Source of the DNA: Lytechinus pictus
Lineage: Eukaryota; Echinodermata; Echinoidea; Temnopleuroida; Toxopneustidae
DNA: 64,000 nucleotides
Reading direction: 5' to 3'
Assembly (NCBI RefSeq): GCF_037042905.1
Contig: NC_087256.1
Location: 30,840,501 to 30,904,500, forward strand
Shown here piece after piece: positions 40,868 to 52,364 of the stretch. The translations under genes were made by a program, and so were the position numbers. The notes beneath the pieces were generated by a model. The model searched no databases and had not been told where the DNA came from. It was given only the letters and a program-made list of their open reading frames with translations. Each line of letters opens with the position of its first letter. The stretch's first letter is position 1.

Positions 40868-41463
40868 ATTAAAGGGATGGTCCGGGCCGAAAATATTTAC
40901 ATCTAAATAATACTTGAGTAAAATTCACAGAGCAAAATGATGAAAATTTCATCAAAATAGGATAACAAGAAGTTATTGAATTTTAAAGTTTATCAATATT
41001 TTGTGAAAACAGTTGTATGCACTTCGTCATGAATATTCATTAGGTGGGCTGATGTCACATCTCCACTTTCCTTTTTTTTATGTTACTAGATGAAATCATA
41101 AATGTTTGATTTTTTCATACACGTGTAAATGATGCGTCTCCATTGTAATGAAATAAGTTGCGTCAATAACTATTGCACCTAATCAGTTGTCAATCCAATT
41201 GTCAATAGTTCTTGGTTAAAAATATCTTAATAAACCTAATCTCATATAATAAAATACAAAAGGGCAATTGGGATATGACATCATCAGCCAACCTAGTGAA
41301 TATTCATAAAGACATGCCTAGAACTATTTCACCGGAATAATGCAAATCTTTAAAATTCAAAACCTTAATTAGTTATCAAATTTTGATCAAGTTTTCAGCA
41401 TTTTGCTCTGTGAATTTTACTCTATTTATTGAGATATGTTTCCAGCCTGGACCATCCCTTTAA
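40868..41463. mobile_element. TTAA-flanked fold-back (AAAGGGATGGTCC tips)
   Basis: TTAAAGGGATGGTCCGGGC at the left, GGACCATCCCTTTAA at the right, inner arms AAAATTCACAGAGCAAAATG and inverse. Nested in the 8.17-kb element. Confidence 0.75.
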
Positions 41464-41756
41464 TTCTACTTCTACGGTACCCCCACACATACTGGTAAGT
41501 CAGAGGTAAAAAACAACGAGAACCAATTTAATTTCAAAGATAAAAAAATACTTCAGCCTCCAGATTTAAGAAAAAATTCAGGAAATGTTATTTTAGTTCA
41601 GACTAATTGTGCACGTTTCATTTCGGAGGTCAATCTGAAATTATACTTCCAGTTCCAAATTCACGCCATTTGGTTATGCAAAAGCATGAATTAAAATTGA
41701 TGGGCATGGGCCCATGTCACTGGCTAGCCTAGAGGACTCCATGAAGATAATTTTAT

Positions 41757-42860
41757 CATTTTTACATTGTATTTTCATCACGGAGCCTAGACAAGCCTCC
41801 TATAAGGTTGCTCGTACAACTGTGTAAACAAAGATAGATTTCCCTCGGAAATCCACCTTTCCCATAATGATTTTGGGCAAACATTAAATTTTTACATTTT
41901 GTAAGCCTTGATACTCTAAATGTGTACAAAGGCTTTAAAAAAAATTAATTGTAAAATGTACAAATTGGAAATTTTCTTACAAAAATGATCACTTGCTTGC
42001 AGATCTAGTCCTCACTGCCTCTGAAGAGTTCACGTGCGACAGGTACATTCCTTTCCTCTACTGGCACACATTCTTTGCTGGTAGATGCGATGTATCTGAG
42101 GAATTTTTTTCAAAAACAATGGAGAGAAAAATAATCAGTACAGTGAACAACAGCGAATAACAAATACGTATATATTACAGTGAATAGCAATACATGTCTA
42201 CACCTAAGGCGGGCAAGGGTTACTACAGAGTGTTGTAAAATTCCATTTGCACTTTAAGAAAAATACATGGGATTGTGAATCAATTTTTACATTGTATTTT
42301 TTCATCACGGAGCCTAGACAAGCCTCCTATAAGGTTGCTCGTACAACTGTGTAAACAAAGATTGATTTGATTTTTCCTCGGAAATCCACCTTTCCCATAA
42401 TGATTTTTGGGCAAACATTTAATTTTTACATTTTGTAAGCCTTGATCCTCTAAATGTGTACAAAGGCTTTAAAAAAAATTAATTGTGAAATGTACAAATT
42501 GGAAATTTTCTTACAAAAAGGATCACTTGCTTGCAGATCTTGTTGTCCTCACTGCCTCTGAAGAGTTCACGTGCGACAGGTACATTCCTTCCCTGTACTG
42601 GCACACGTTCTTTGCTGGTAGATGCGATGTATCTGAAGAATTTTTTTTTAAACAATGGAGAGAAAAATAATCAGTACAATGACCAGTGAATAAAAATACG
42701 TCTATATTACAGTGAATAGCAATACATGTCTACACCTAAGGCGGGCAAGGGTTACTACAGAGTGTTGTAAAATTCCATTTGCACATTAAGAAAAATACAT
42801 GGGATTGTGAATCAATGATTCAACTATAATGATAAACAGCACATCATCATATTTATTTAA
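41757..42860. repeat. ~530-bp direct tandem duplication inside the 8.17-kb element
   Basis: 41757-42288 and 42289-42860 are near-identical, both containing CACGGAGCCTAGACAAGCC, GCAAGCTGGTA-free AT-rich sequence, then CTGGTAGATGCGATGTATCT and GGCGGGCAAGGGTTACTAC. No open frame is shared by both copies. Confidence 0.75.
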
Positions 42861-43307
42861 AAAATGAGTAAGTTCACTTGGTCTTGGGAATACTTCTGAA
42901 ATCGATGTCGCAGAGATCAGTCCTTCATGTTTATAATTCCATGGAGCTCAATAAATGGCTCTCCTTATGCCTCCGAATTTGCTTTCCTAGACACACTCAA
43001 TTTTATAAAATGCTCAATTGTTGTAGATTGTTATTAAAATTGTAAATGCAACAGCTGTGTAGCTATTAATTAATCTGTGGTGAAACTAGGCTTGGGTCAT
43101 GTACAAAAATATCGCGCTCCTCAAAAAAAAATTATAAGTAGGGTGTCCGAACTCATATTAGGCCTAAAAAAAGTGCTAGAATTTCATATTTTACATCTTT
43201 AAAACCATTAAATCACCATCTCTTTTCCATAATTCTCATAATAGAAGATACACAAAAACCCCAAAAGAAAACTTGACATCTGAATTACCTAACTTACAGC
43301 CTCCTCA

Positions 43308-43464
43308 TATGGAGGGCAGCAACGAAGTATTCGGATCTCTACTCCTGGCGGTTCTGAGCTGGGCCTTCTTCTGGAAACTACCGGTACCCCAGGTCATGTT
43401 CACTGACTTCATCTCCTCCTCGAGGCTCAGTATGACTCCAGGTGGTTTTGGGTCTCCCTCTCTC
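43308..43464 (-). pseudogene. Decayed C-terminus of a non-LTR reverse transcriptase, with splice-like borders
   Basis: Minus-strand fragments in three frames read RGRPKTTW, then EEEMKSVNMTWGT, then FVAALHMRR after an in-frame TAG. Together these match the GRPKxTWRR...EMKxxxMTWG...VAAL signature at the end of LINE open frames in marine invertebrates. Frameshifts and the stop make it non-functional as RT. It is bounded by CTGTGTATTTCAG and CT/GTAAGT, so it could be used as an exon. Confidence 0.55.
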
Positions 43465-44041
43465 CTGAAATACACAGTCAAAAAGTGATAAACAGCTATT
43501 CATGAAAAAATCAGACTCTTAAAATGGTGGAAAAAATAATGAATTTCGATTTTCGGCATTTCAAAATCTCATCAAAATCCTCAAATCGTGTGTAAAGTGA
43601 TTGGTGCGCAGACACGAGGCGCTGGCCACTATCATAATGTTAACAGTTAAATCTGAAATTGAAAATTCAAAATCATAACTGGCTGAGTCTCAGATTTTTT
43701 CCAAGACCAAGAAAATCAGTTTCACATTCGATCACATATCTCTCTCATTTACTTATAACAATATATGGAACAATATCAACTGAAAGATTTTGTGAAATAA
43801 AAAGAAATTCATGTTAAATCTTAACACAAATCGTAAGGTCAATATGATGTATGTGCGCAGACTTGCACCGGCATGGCAGCCACACATCCACGCCCGGCTA
43901 GTCGCGGCCGGCAGGCAGCGCTGAGGGGCAGTAACAGGATGTCCTGACGAACTCTAACGTTACAGCTAGCCCCGCAGCTAGCTGCGAGCCGCGCCATTTA
44001 ACAAACTACGAAAAGAAAATCATAGAAAATTGTTAACTTAC

Positions 44042-44330
44042 CTGTAGAGCCTACTGCGAATGTCTTAGCTTTCAAGTCATTGTCCAAATCTGGTCCGTGT
44101 GATTTCAGTGGTTGAATTATTATTAAAACGGCCTTCTTTACCCTTCTTTATCGCACTAGCACTCGATAAAAGTGCGGTGCAAATTAACGGCGCGGCGAAG
44201 ATGGCTCTTTCAAATTCAAATTAGATTGGCGGTTTGCGTTTAACGTTTGGCGGCGCTGGTTAATTTGCATAATTATACGGACGATAGCGATCAGTGGCAC
44301 TCAGTGCGCATGCGCAGGCCCGCCCGCGCC
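44042..44330 (-). promoter_or_regulatory. TATA-less promoter-like region with 5' exon
   Basis: GC-rich island within AT-rich DNA. It has a perfect NRF-1-type palindrome TGCGCATGCGCA (44305-44316) and, on the minus strand, a GCCATCTT YY1-type site (44199-44206). A candidate exon downstream on the minus strand ends CTCTACAG before GTAAGT (44041-44036). The only ATG in it opens a two-codon frame, so it would be 5' UTR. It lies inside the 8.17-kb element. Confidence 0.45.
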
Positions 44331-44339
44331 CGGTGATTG

Positions 44340-45800
44340 AAGGAAGATCTGCTGAGTCAGGAATAATGAAGGGGGGGGGGGGGGTCTAAAGCAAGAAAGA
44401 AGTTTTAAAATAGATATACGAACTTCTTAACATAAAAATTTCTTCTTGTTTGGTTTTGGTTGGCAACCAGTCAAGAAATGACGATTTTTGCCTCTGCTTT
44501 TGGAGCTTTTTTTTTCTTTGAAAGTTTAAGAATGAATTAGCTTAATATTTGCTCTTTATTTCTATTTTATTTATTTTCTTTTTCTTTGAAAGATAAAGAT
44601 AGCCTTGCTTAACATGGCAAGGTTGTAAACTAGCAATAAATATGCGCGTTATAAATAGAAAAAAATAGCTATTCTATTCACCTTCAAAAATATTTTTAAA
44701 ATATCAGTGAGTTAAAAAAAGAAAAATACATTAATTTTTATATGATTTGTAAAAATAGTGTAAAATAGTCCTCTTTAACTTAAATTAGAAAAAAGGGATT
44801 AAATAGGAAGAAATTTTTTTCTCGCAACAAATATCTAGGATAACAATTTTTTTAATGTAAACTAGAAAATTTCACTGAGAATAACATGTTTCGATTTAAG
44901 TTATATGGTAATATCGAACCACATACTTTAATGAAACTTTTCAAGGTGGAAATATTAAAATTAACATAAAGAATAATTAAGTTAGTTATTATGTAGATAT
45001 TTTTTTCCTCTTATCCTCAATCGAGCTGTGTATAGGATGGATAAATGCATGGCATTTATTGTGGTAAAAGGCTGAATTACATGAATTTGTACAGAGCAAA
45101 ATTTCAGTAAACAAATAAGCAACAAAAAAATAACAAAGTATACTAATGAATAATATTGGAAAGGGGATACAAAAAGAAAAGTATACAGGGAGGGGGGGGG
45201 GGAGTAATGTCAAAAGCAGGAACGGACAAATGTTGGGAGTAGGCTAAATGTATATACCTTTAACATAATGAACATTTTCACATAAATATATATTTAACCA
45301 ATGTTGAATGAATAACAATACATGTAGATTAAAGAGTGGATTGTATGAAATAATACTTGCTTTTTTTAAAGAAAAGTAACGCTTTGTTGATGGTAACAAT
45401 AATAATAGTTATAGGAAACACATTCATGAATGATAATCATAAAGAATTATCTCAAAAGGAATTAAAAACAAAGATAAGAGGACTTTGAAGTAATATGATC
45501 TGTACAAAAAATATAAATATTAATGTAAAGTGGGTTACAGCTATATTGAGCCAGTGACTTGTCGGATAAGAAATTTGAATGATTACTGCAGATATCAACA
45601 ATTACAAAAATATTTCAAAAGTCAGTTACAGTTTAAGAGAAGCGACAAATAAAACAACAAAGGTATGAAAACATAGTTCTTATATAATATATATATATAT
45701 ATATATATAAACTCTGTTGGAAATAAGTACAATGCATTACCACTATGCCTCTTATATACATATATATATATGTATATATTATATATGTATATACGGGTTC
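44340..45800. other. AT-rich interior of the 8.17-kb element
   Basis: Poly-G runs at 44370 and 45190, TA runs at 45685-45790. No coding or RNA feature seen. Confidence 0.4.
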
Positions 45801-47038
45801 TTACTAGAATCAACTGGTAAGTCCTATTGGTTCTAACTGGTATCATTTGGTTTGATATTCCAGTATGGTTAATGGGTTTCAAGTGGGTTATGGGTGGCCT
45901 ATGGGTTTCAACTGGTATAATCTGTTCCAGTTTGGTTTATGGGTTTTAACTGAAATCAGCTGGTAGATATATACTGGTAATGCCTATTGGTTCTAACTGG
46001 TATCAATTGGTTTGATATTCCAGTATGGTAAATGGGTTTCAAGTGGGTTATGGGAGGTCTATGGGTTCCAACTGGTAAAATATGTCCCAGTTTAATTGAT
46101 TTATGGGTTTTAACTGGAATCAACTGGTAGTATACCAGTAATGTATGTTGATTTTAACTGGTATCAATTGGTTTGATATTCCAGTATGGTTAATGGGTTT
46201 CAAGTGGGTTATGGGAGGTCTATGGGTTCCAACTGGCAAAATATGTTCCAGTTTGGTTTATGGGTTTTAACTGGAATCAACTGGTAGTATACCAGTAATG
46301 TATGCTGGTTTAACTGGTATCAATTGGTTTGAAATTCCAGTATGGTTAATGGGTTTCAAGTGGGTTATGGGAGGTCTATGGGTTCCAACTGGTATAATCT
46401 GCTCCAGTATGGTTTATGGCTTTTAACTGGAATCAGCTGGTAGATATGCCAGTAATGCCTATATTGGTTCTAACTGGTATCCATTGGTTTGATATTCCAG
46501 TATGGTTAATGGGTTTCAAGTGGGGTTATGGGAGGTCTATGGGTTCCAACTGGAACACTCTGATCCAGTTTGGTTTATGGGTTTTAACTGGAATCAACTG
46601 GTAGGTATACCAGTAATGCATGTTGGTTCTAACTGGTATCAATTGGTTTAATGATATACCAGTATGGTTTATGGGTTTAAGGTGGCATTAACTGGTATAT
46701 ACACCTATTGGGTTTCTATGGGTTCCAACTGGCATCAAATGGTCCAGTTTGGCTAATGGGTTTTAAACTGGAATCTATTGGTAGATAAACCAGAAAGGCC
46801 TATTGGTTTTAACTGGTATTAACTGGTGTACTAATTTATACCAGTATAGTTAATTGGTTTCAACTGGAATAAACTTGTATGTTTTCAGCATGTCCAGTTG
46901 GGACAATGGGTTTCAACTGGAATATACTGGCATGGTGGGAGTTTACCAGTTGTGCCAATTGGTTTCAACTGGTACCAGTTGACTCCAGTTGAAACCAGTT
47001 AAAATTTCAACTGGTTTCAACTGGTTTTTTTACCTGGG
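45800..47038. repeat. Right subterminal array, ~160-bp units of CTGGT motifs
   Basis: Seven or so units, each with TCTAACTGGTATCAATTGG, GATATTCCAGTATGGTTAA, TGGGTTTCAAGTGGG and TTTTAACTGGAATCAACTGG. The array ends in the inverted terminal repeat. It shares the AACTGG core with the left array but has a different unit length. Confidence 0.85.
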
Positions 47039-47040
47039 TA

Positions 47041-48316
47041 GAGAGTAAAAATAATTTACTAACGTATGCTTACTCTCCGCGAAGCCAGGGATTCTATTGC
47101 ATTTATCTACACATACCGCCAAAAAACCCCAAAGGCCGAACTTTCGCCCCCGAGATTTCTACTTCTAAAAGATCTAGGCCTAGCCCTAGGCCTAAATCCT
47201 GTAAATGCCAATGCAATGCCAATGGGATACAACTTGAAGTTGAACTTTACAACTTCATTTCCGACATTTCTACGCTATCGATTTCAATTTTAAACAAGAA
47301 TTCATCAAAAAAATGAGAAAAATATGAAAAGACGGGAGAGATTCGCCCGATGTTTACGCCGCCATCTTGTTTCCTATTGTTCTTCCCTAACGATACGGAC
47401 GCGCGCGCTGGAAATTCCATGTCTCTGTTCTAATAGACTGTAGAGGCGCACAGCCAATATGGGACTAAGTCTCTCCAATATCTGAATATGGGAGACAATC
47501 TCCTATAAAAAAAAAAACAAGAACATGATTTTTTCCACACAATGTTGACTCTTGGGGCAAAAAGTACATCCCAGTTATCAAACATTAATTTTTAGTCTTG
47601 ATTTTTTTATACCCTCGCAAATTTGACCCTAAACACGTAGCTTTCCTAGCAAAATAGATACCCTTTTTTCATTATTTTAGTGTTTTTGACACCCTCTATT
47701 ACGTTACGTATGCAACGTGCCCTATCTTGAAAAGACATCCTTTTTACGTGTTTGTTTGGTCGCGAAGCGAAGCGGGCCGGAGCTCCCTAGTAGCCAGGAG
47801 GCTTCTAGAGAGTAAAAATAATTTACTAACGTATGCTTACTCTCCGCGAAGCCAGGGATTCTATTGCATTTATCTACACATACCGCCAAAAAACCCCAAA
47901 GGCCAAACTTTCGCCCCCGAGATTTCTACTTCTAAAAGATCTAGGCCTAGCCCTAGGCCTAAATCCTGTAAATGCCAATGCAATGCCAATGGGATACAAC
48001 TTGAAGTTGAACTTTACAACTTCATTTCCGACATTTCTACGCTATCGATTTCAATTTTAAACAAGAATTCATCAAAAAAATGAGAAAAATATGAAAAGAC
48101 GGGAGAGATTCGCCCGATGTTTACGCCGCCATCTTGTTTCCTATTGTTCTTCCCTAACGATACGGACGCGCGCGCTGGAAATTCAGGAAATTCCATGTCT
48201 CTGTTCTAATAGACTGTAGAGGCGCACAGCCAATATGGGACTAAGTCTCTCCAATATCTGAATATGGGAGACAATCTCCTATAAAAAAAAAAACAAGAAC
48301 ATGATTTTTTCCACAC
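47041..48316. repeat. Segmental duplication of the element's right flank, with the empty site
   Basis: About 500 bp at 47041-47541 recur at 47808-48316 with only a few substitutions and a 9-bp gain (AGGAAATTC) in the second copy. The first is joined to the 8.17-kb element. The second is joined to a 47-bp copy of the left flank (47761-47807), giving an uninterrupted target. Between the copies lies 47543-47763, part of the GGTCGCGCATGG fold-back. Each copy has, on the minus strand, a CAAGATGGCGGCG motif typical of YY1-type promoters. Confidence 0.85.
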
Positions 48317-48625
48317 AGAGGACAGAAACCCATTTGTTTTTGTGTGGATATGACAACAAAAATCCTTATGAAAACAAAAGTAGACAGTGAATTCTGTTGA
48401 AAAAGGGTAATCTTTCATTAGGAATCTGCTCATTACATATCGATTTGCCACCAAGGTAATCCTTTTGCAGCAAAATTAAAGAAAGGAAATTTGTCTCCCA
48501 AACTGGAGAGTGTTGCTGAAATTGGATTCTTTACAAAAGTCACTGATGTTCGAGACAGTCTCCCGTATCGGCTGTACGACTCTACTGACAGGGCACTGAA
48601 CTACATTGATGTTACATTGTTAGTC

Positions 48626-48899
48626 CTGGGCCCCGTCTTACAAAGAGTTACGATTGATCCAATCAGTCGTAACTCTATGGAAATCCATCAGTGTTAGAAT
48701 TTTTTTCTACAGGAAATATGAACAATGTTCTTTGTAAACAAGGAGAAGCACAGTGAATTTTCAAGAAAACAAATGCATGAATATACATCATAGTTAGAAA
48801 ATATTTTGAATAAACATGCATAATAGATGTTGACGTTGCTGGCCGTCCATAGTTGTGATTGATCGGATCGATCGCAACTCTTAGTAAGACGGGGCCCAG
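48626..48899. mobile_element. Fold-back element, CTGGGCCCCGTCTTAC tips
   Basis: Left CTGGGCCCCGTCTTACAAAG, right the inverted CTTAGTAAGACGGGGCCCAG, with inner GAGTTACGATTGATC and inverse. Abuts the next element. Confidence 0.75.
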
Positions 48900-49135
48900 A
48901 TTGGACCTTGGTGTTGGAAGTTCCCATTCCCAAATGCTAACATAGAGCGCACATGTCTCCCAATCTGTAATCAGCGCCATTCCACTCATCTTCCCTCCCG
49001 AGTGAATCGGGGCCATGGACGTACATGTACTACTGTAGTAGGTCCATGATTCGCGCTGATTAGAGATTGGGAGACATGTGCCCTCTGTGTTAGCTTTGGG
49101 AAAGGGAACTTCCAAACACCAAGGTCTAATCTGGG
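48896..49135. mobile_element. Fold-back element, CCCAGATT tips
   Basis: Arms of about 85 bp, CCCAGATTGGACCTTGGTG through GAGACATGTGC-type sequence, mirrored to AATCTGGG at 49127-49135. A further palindrome sits at the centre (GTACATGTAC). An overlapping open frame is a by-product. Confidence 0.8.
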
Positions 49136-50023
49136 GCCCGTTTCTCAACACATGGACAAGAATATCTTTATCCACCAACCACGGAGTTAGTTCCAATCTT
49201 ACTAAACCTGTTTCTCGAAAGGCTTCCTAACTAGAATACCTTGATATCGATACTATCGGTAAAAAGAGCAGACGAGACGTAGCCTTAGTCACAAAATAGC
49301 ATAATTTTCAACAAAAAAAATCATGACAAAATTGCAAATATTATCACTTGTGGACGTTGAGATGGGTACCCCCGGGAGACCCAATTTTAATAGTTTACGA
49401 AAGTAAACCATAAGGGTCTTCTTTGTAAAATGATGATAATTGTACAGACTTTTACGATTCCAAACTTAATCAAAATATAGTTTAACGAAACATTTTTAAT
49501 CATTGATACCGAAAGATACGATATTGGACAAATTATATGCATAAATTAGAGATAGAATTCATCCAACTGTTAATAGGGGTCTGAAAATAACAGATACGAG
49601 TTCAGTTATGGATGACCTGACGTGGTAGAATCTTTATCGATTAAATCATTTGACTATTTAAAAATGAATGGTTTTGTGGCGTTTATCAACAGTTTTTATA
49701 GTTTCTTTGTATTACAATTATCATTGAATGCATTAACCCACTTGTTTTGTGATGTAATTTCAACCGCTGATTGATTACGTAAGATTATAATTTTAAAATT
49801 TCTAGGCACTTTAGCATGTCATAGTCTACCCACGTGATGCCACTACGTCATTAAGAAAGAAGTTAAGACAGGTTCGGAGGTGTCATAAATATTTAGTGAG
49901 GTTGTTGTACCCGATCTTGGTAAAACTAAAGAGGGCTTCGTGAAACGGTTAGCGGACAAGTAGCTCACTATCTCCGATTTAGTCAAGAAGTTAGACTTAT
50001 GACGGTGTTGAGAAACGGGCCCC
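49133..50023. mobile_element. Fold-back element, GGGGCCCGTTTCTCAACA tips
   Basis: Inverted tips of about 18 bp at 49133 and 50006-50023 around about 850 bp of AT-rich non-coding sequence. Confidence 0.65.
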
Positions 50024-50821
50024 TGGACTACATTGTTGTTGGCTACAGTCATGACATAACACTGTCGCTGGACACACTCATCTGACAGTCAATAGAGATT
50101 ATAGTGAAATGTCAAAAAAATGTTAAATAAATCCCTCCAAAGTACAGTTATTTCTGTCTACACTCTACACTAAAGTTGATATCGACTTCTTCCAGGAAAT
50201 GTTCTGGAAACGGGCCAACGAATTCTGAGAAATTCATTAAATGTATATATATATATATATATATATTTGACTAAGCCTAACAAATTTCAATGTTATTTTA
50301 AAGAATTTTTGCCTCATTCTTGAGCTGATATATATTCTGTGTAAAAATACTGGCTTGATGTCCTGACTCATGGTTTTTAAATGGGCTCTAAGAGCCTCCT
50401 TAACCCTGCCACACTCATCTGTACACCCTCGTCGTGAAGACAGTGAGATGTGGCCATCAAGGTAACTTCATGACACTTAAAAAAAACTTCAGGTTGTATT
50501 TTAAAAATCAAAATCTTTTAAAAATCTATAGATTTACCAAGAAAAAAATTGTTCTTGATATTTACATTACTGTTTAAACTATTATTTTTACGTATAGTTT
50601 TTTTGCAAATGAAGATCTCTACATTTTTTTTAGTTATTGAAATTCTGACTTGTTGTTATATCATGATTATACTCATAATTACTTTGAAATTGCATTGAAC
50701 GTTTCTCTGTCACAATAACAGTCTCTGGACTGAGTTGAAATACTTTTCCTTCCATTCTATGGTTAGCCTACATTATTTTGTTTCCCAAAAGAAAAAAAAA
50801 CTCAACTTTTGCCTCAATATA

Positions 50822-51807
50822 CAGTGCGTATCAAAAAAAAGTTTACACTTTGAAAAAATCCTGTAAAATTACACATTTGTAATATCCTGAAGATTTTTCC
50901 ACATTTTAACATTGGTACAGATCCATTTAAGCAAATGACGATATAACTGTCGAAAAATATTTCCGCTTGAGTGAGCACCACTTACTTTTGAAAAGTTAGT
51001 GAAAAATAATTTGCGCAGAACTTTGAAATCGTTATGCAAATAAAAGTAGACCTTAATCATGAAGAACAAGTGGAATTTAGCTAGTAAAATTGATTTGAAG
51101 ATATCTTTTACCTTTTAAAACTTGTTTCCTTGCCCAAAACACTTCAAAGAGTGCATTGCGCCCCACCGCACTCCCCCACACACCGAGGCCATCGAGATGT
51201 TATTTGCTTTACACTGAGCTGTGATTTACATGAAATGGCTTAGGCTTGATTTTCATTTAGTTAATCATTGTCAAGCTTGGAAAAAGTGTGGAGAAACAAG
51301 TATTTAAATGAAAAATGAAATGTAAACCCACTTTAAATGATAAAAACTTAGTGAAAAAATGCTGGAGATGTCTGATATAAACTTTTGTTCAGATTCAGTT
51401 ATGTCTTCAGATCCAGCTGGCACAAAAAGGGTAAAGATTGTGCTTACTAAATGTTAAAATTTCAATTTGGGTGGCAAAATTGTTACAAAATGCTTGAATG
51501 TATCTGTTTTATTTCAATGGACTAAAAGTGCAAGGGAGATGTATGAGAAATGTTTCGCAGGGTAAGTTTGATTTTGCCCTATCCCCTTGACACAGCGTGA
51601 AAACGAGCATTTCTGCGCAACAGATTTCTGCGAGCTTTACAAAAATTGACAGTACTCATTCAAGTGTAACATTCTGTCATAACTTTTACTTTCATTGGAT
51701 AGATGAGACCCAAACCCAAGATTATAAGTGAAAAAAATACCCACATGTTGTATATTTTTTAATTCCCAGGGCTTTTTCAAAGTGTAACCTTTTTTTGATA
51801 CGCACTG
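50822..51807. mobile_element. TA-flanked element, CAGTGCGTATCAAAAAAA ends
   Basis: Inverted ends CAGTGCGTATCAAAAAAA plus GTTTACACTTTG, each next to TA. 986 bp, no transposase. Mariner-like by end style. Confidence 0.8.
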
Positions 51808-52093
51808 TATAGACCAAAGAATCTCAACTTAATTCTACCTCCTATTTGTATCAAAAGAATAGACTGTACTAAATTAATCAAATATATTTCATCAATTGAA
51901 AATTTGTCTTTCAGAGTGAATTAACTTACATATCATACAAAAGGGCAACCCCAACCCAAACAATTAATACAGAAAAAAATGCACAACCCCACCCCCTTCC
52001 TCTTATGGGTATTAACTCTGCTACCATTCATAAATTGTTCAGATATGTCAAATGATATTCCATTTCTTTAAAATCATTTCCTTTCAGGTAGTG

Positions 52094-52364
52094 ATGGCAG
52101 GAGGTGTTAGTGATGCCATATTGCTGTACCTTTCCAAAAACATTGATGCAGCAGTTTATCCAATCAATGAGTTTTCTATAGATCTGGGCTTTGATACTGC
52201 CGTTGCCACAGCTGCAGAGCAGATGTCAATACAGTCTCAGGATCCAACAAGGAAATATAAGATTATTTTAGATAGGTTTGTCTTGGAGAATGGTCGAAAT
52301 GCTCAGAACCTCATAGATGTATTTGAAGATAAGAAGAAGCTCCTTGTTGATATTCTCAAAGAAG
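52094..52364 (+). CDS. NLR-type gene exon 1: Death-fold domain
   Basis: Residues 1-90 starting MAGGVSDAILLYLSKNI. Five amphipathic helices are predicted by eye, with the spacing LGF...KYKIILDRFV...NLIDVF typical of Death domains. The family match is weaker than for exon 3. The exon itself begins at 52088, after CCTTTCAG. Confidence 0.7.

Larger units (their letters stand above)
38870..47038. mobile_element. 8.17-kb TA-flanked element with inverted ends and subterminal arrays
   Basis: Left end CCCAGGTCAAAAAACCAGTT; the right end is the complement of CCCAGGTAAAAAAACCAGTT (one mismatch in 20), with TA on both sides (38868-38869 and 47039-47040). Both ends carry long arrays of AACTGG/CCAGTT motifs. 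A target without the element, with a single TA, exists at 47761-48316. No transposase-like frame is visible, so it is non-autonomous. Inside are a TTAA fold-back, a triplicated segment, a LINE fragment and a promoter-like region. Dense subterminal repeats recall CMC/CACTA elements and the TA duplication suits Mirage or Tc1/mariner types; the superfamily is not decided. Confidence 0.85.

Noticed and set aside
38870..47038. Hidden transposase or polymerase of an autonomous element
   Set aside because: All frames in the interior are short; the only protein-like signal is a broken LINE fragment at 43308-43464.
48491..48625. Possible exon before the fold-back cluster (DVRDSLPYRLYDSTDRALNYIDV)
   Set aside because: An acceptor-like site precedes it, but the open frame runs into an inserted element, no partner exon was found and no domain is recognised.
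48675..49196. 173-residue minus-strand open frame
   Set aside because: It runs across two abutting palindromic elements and has no domain; the palindromes explain it.
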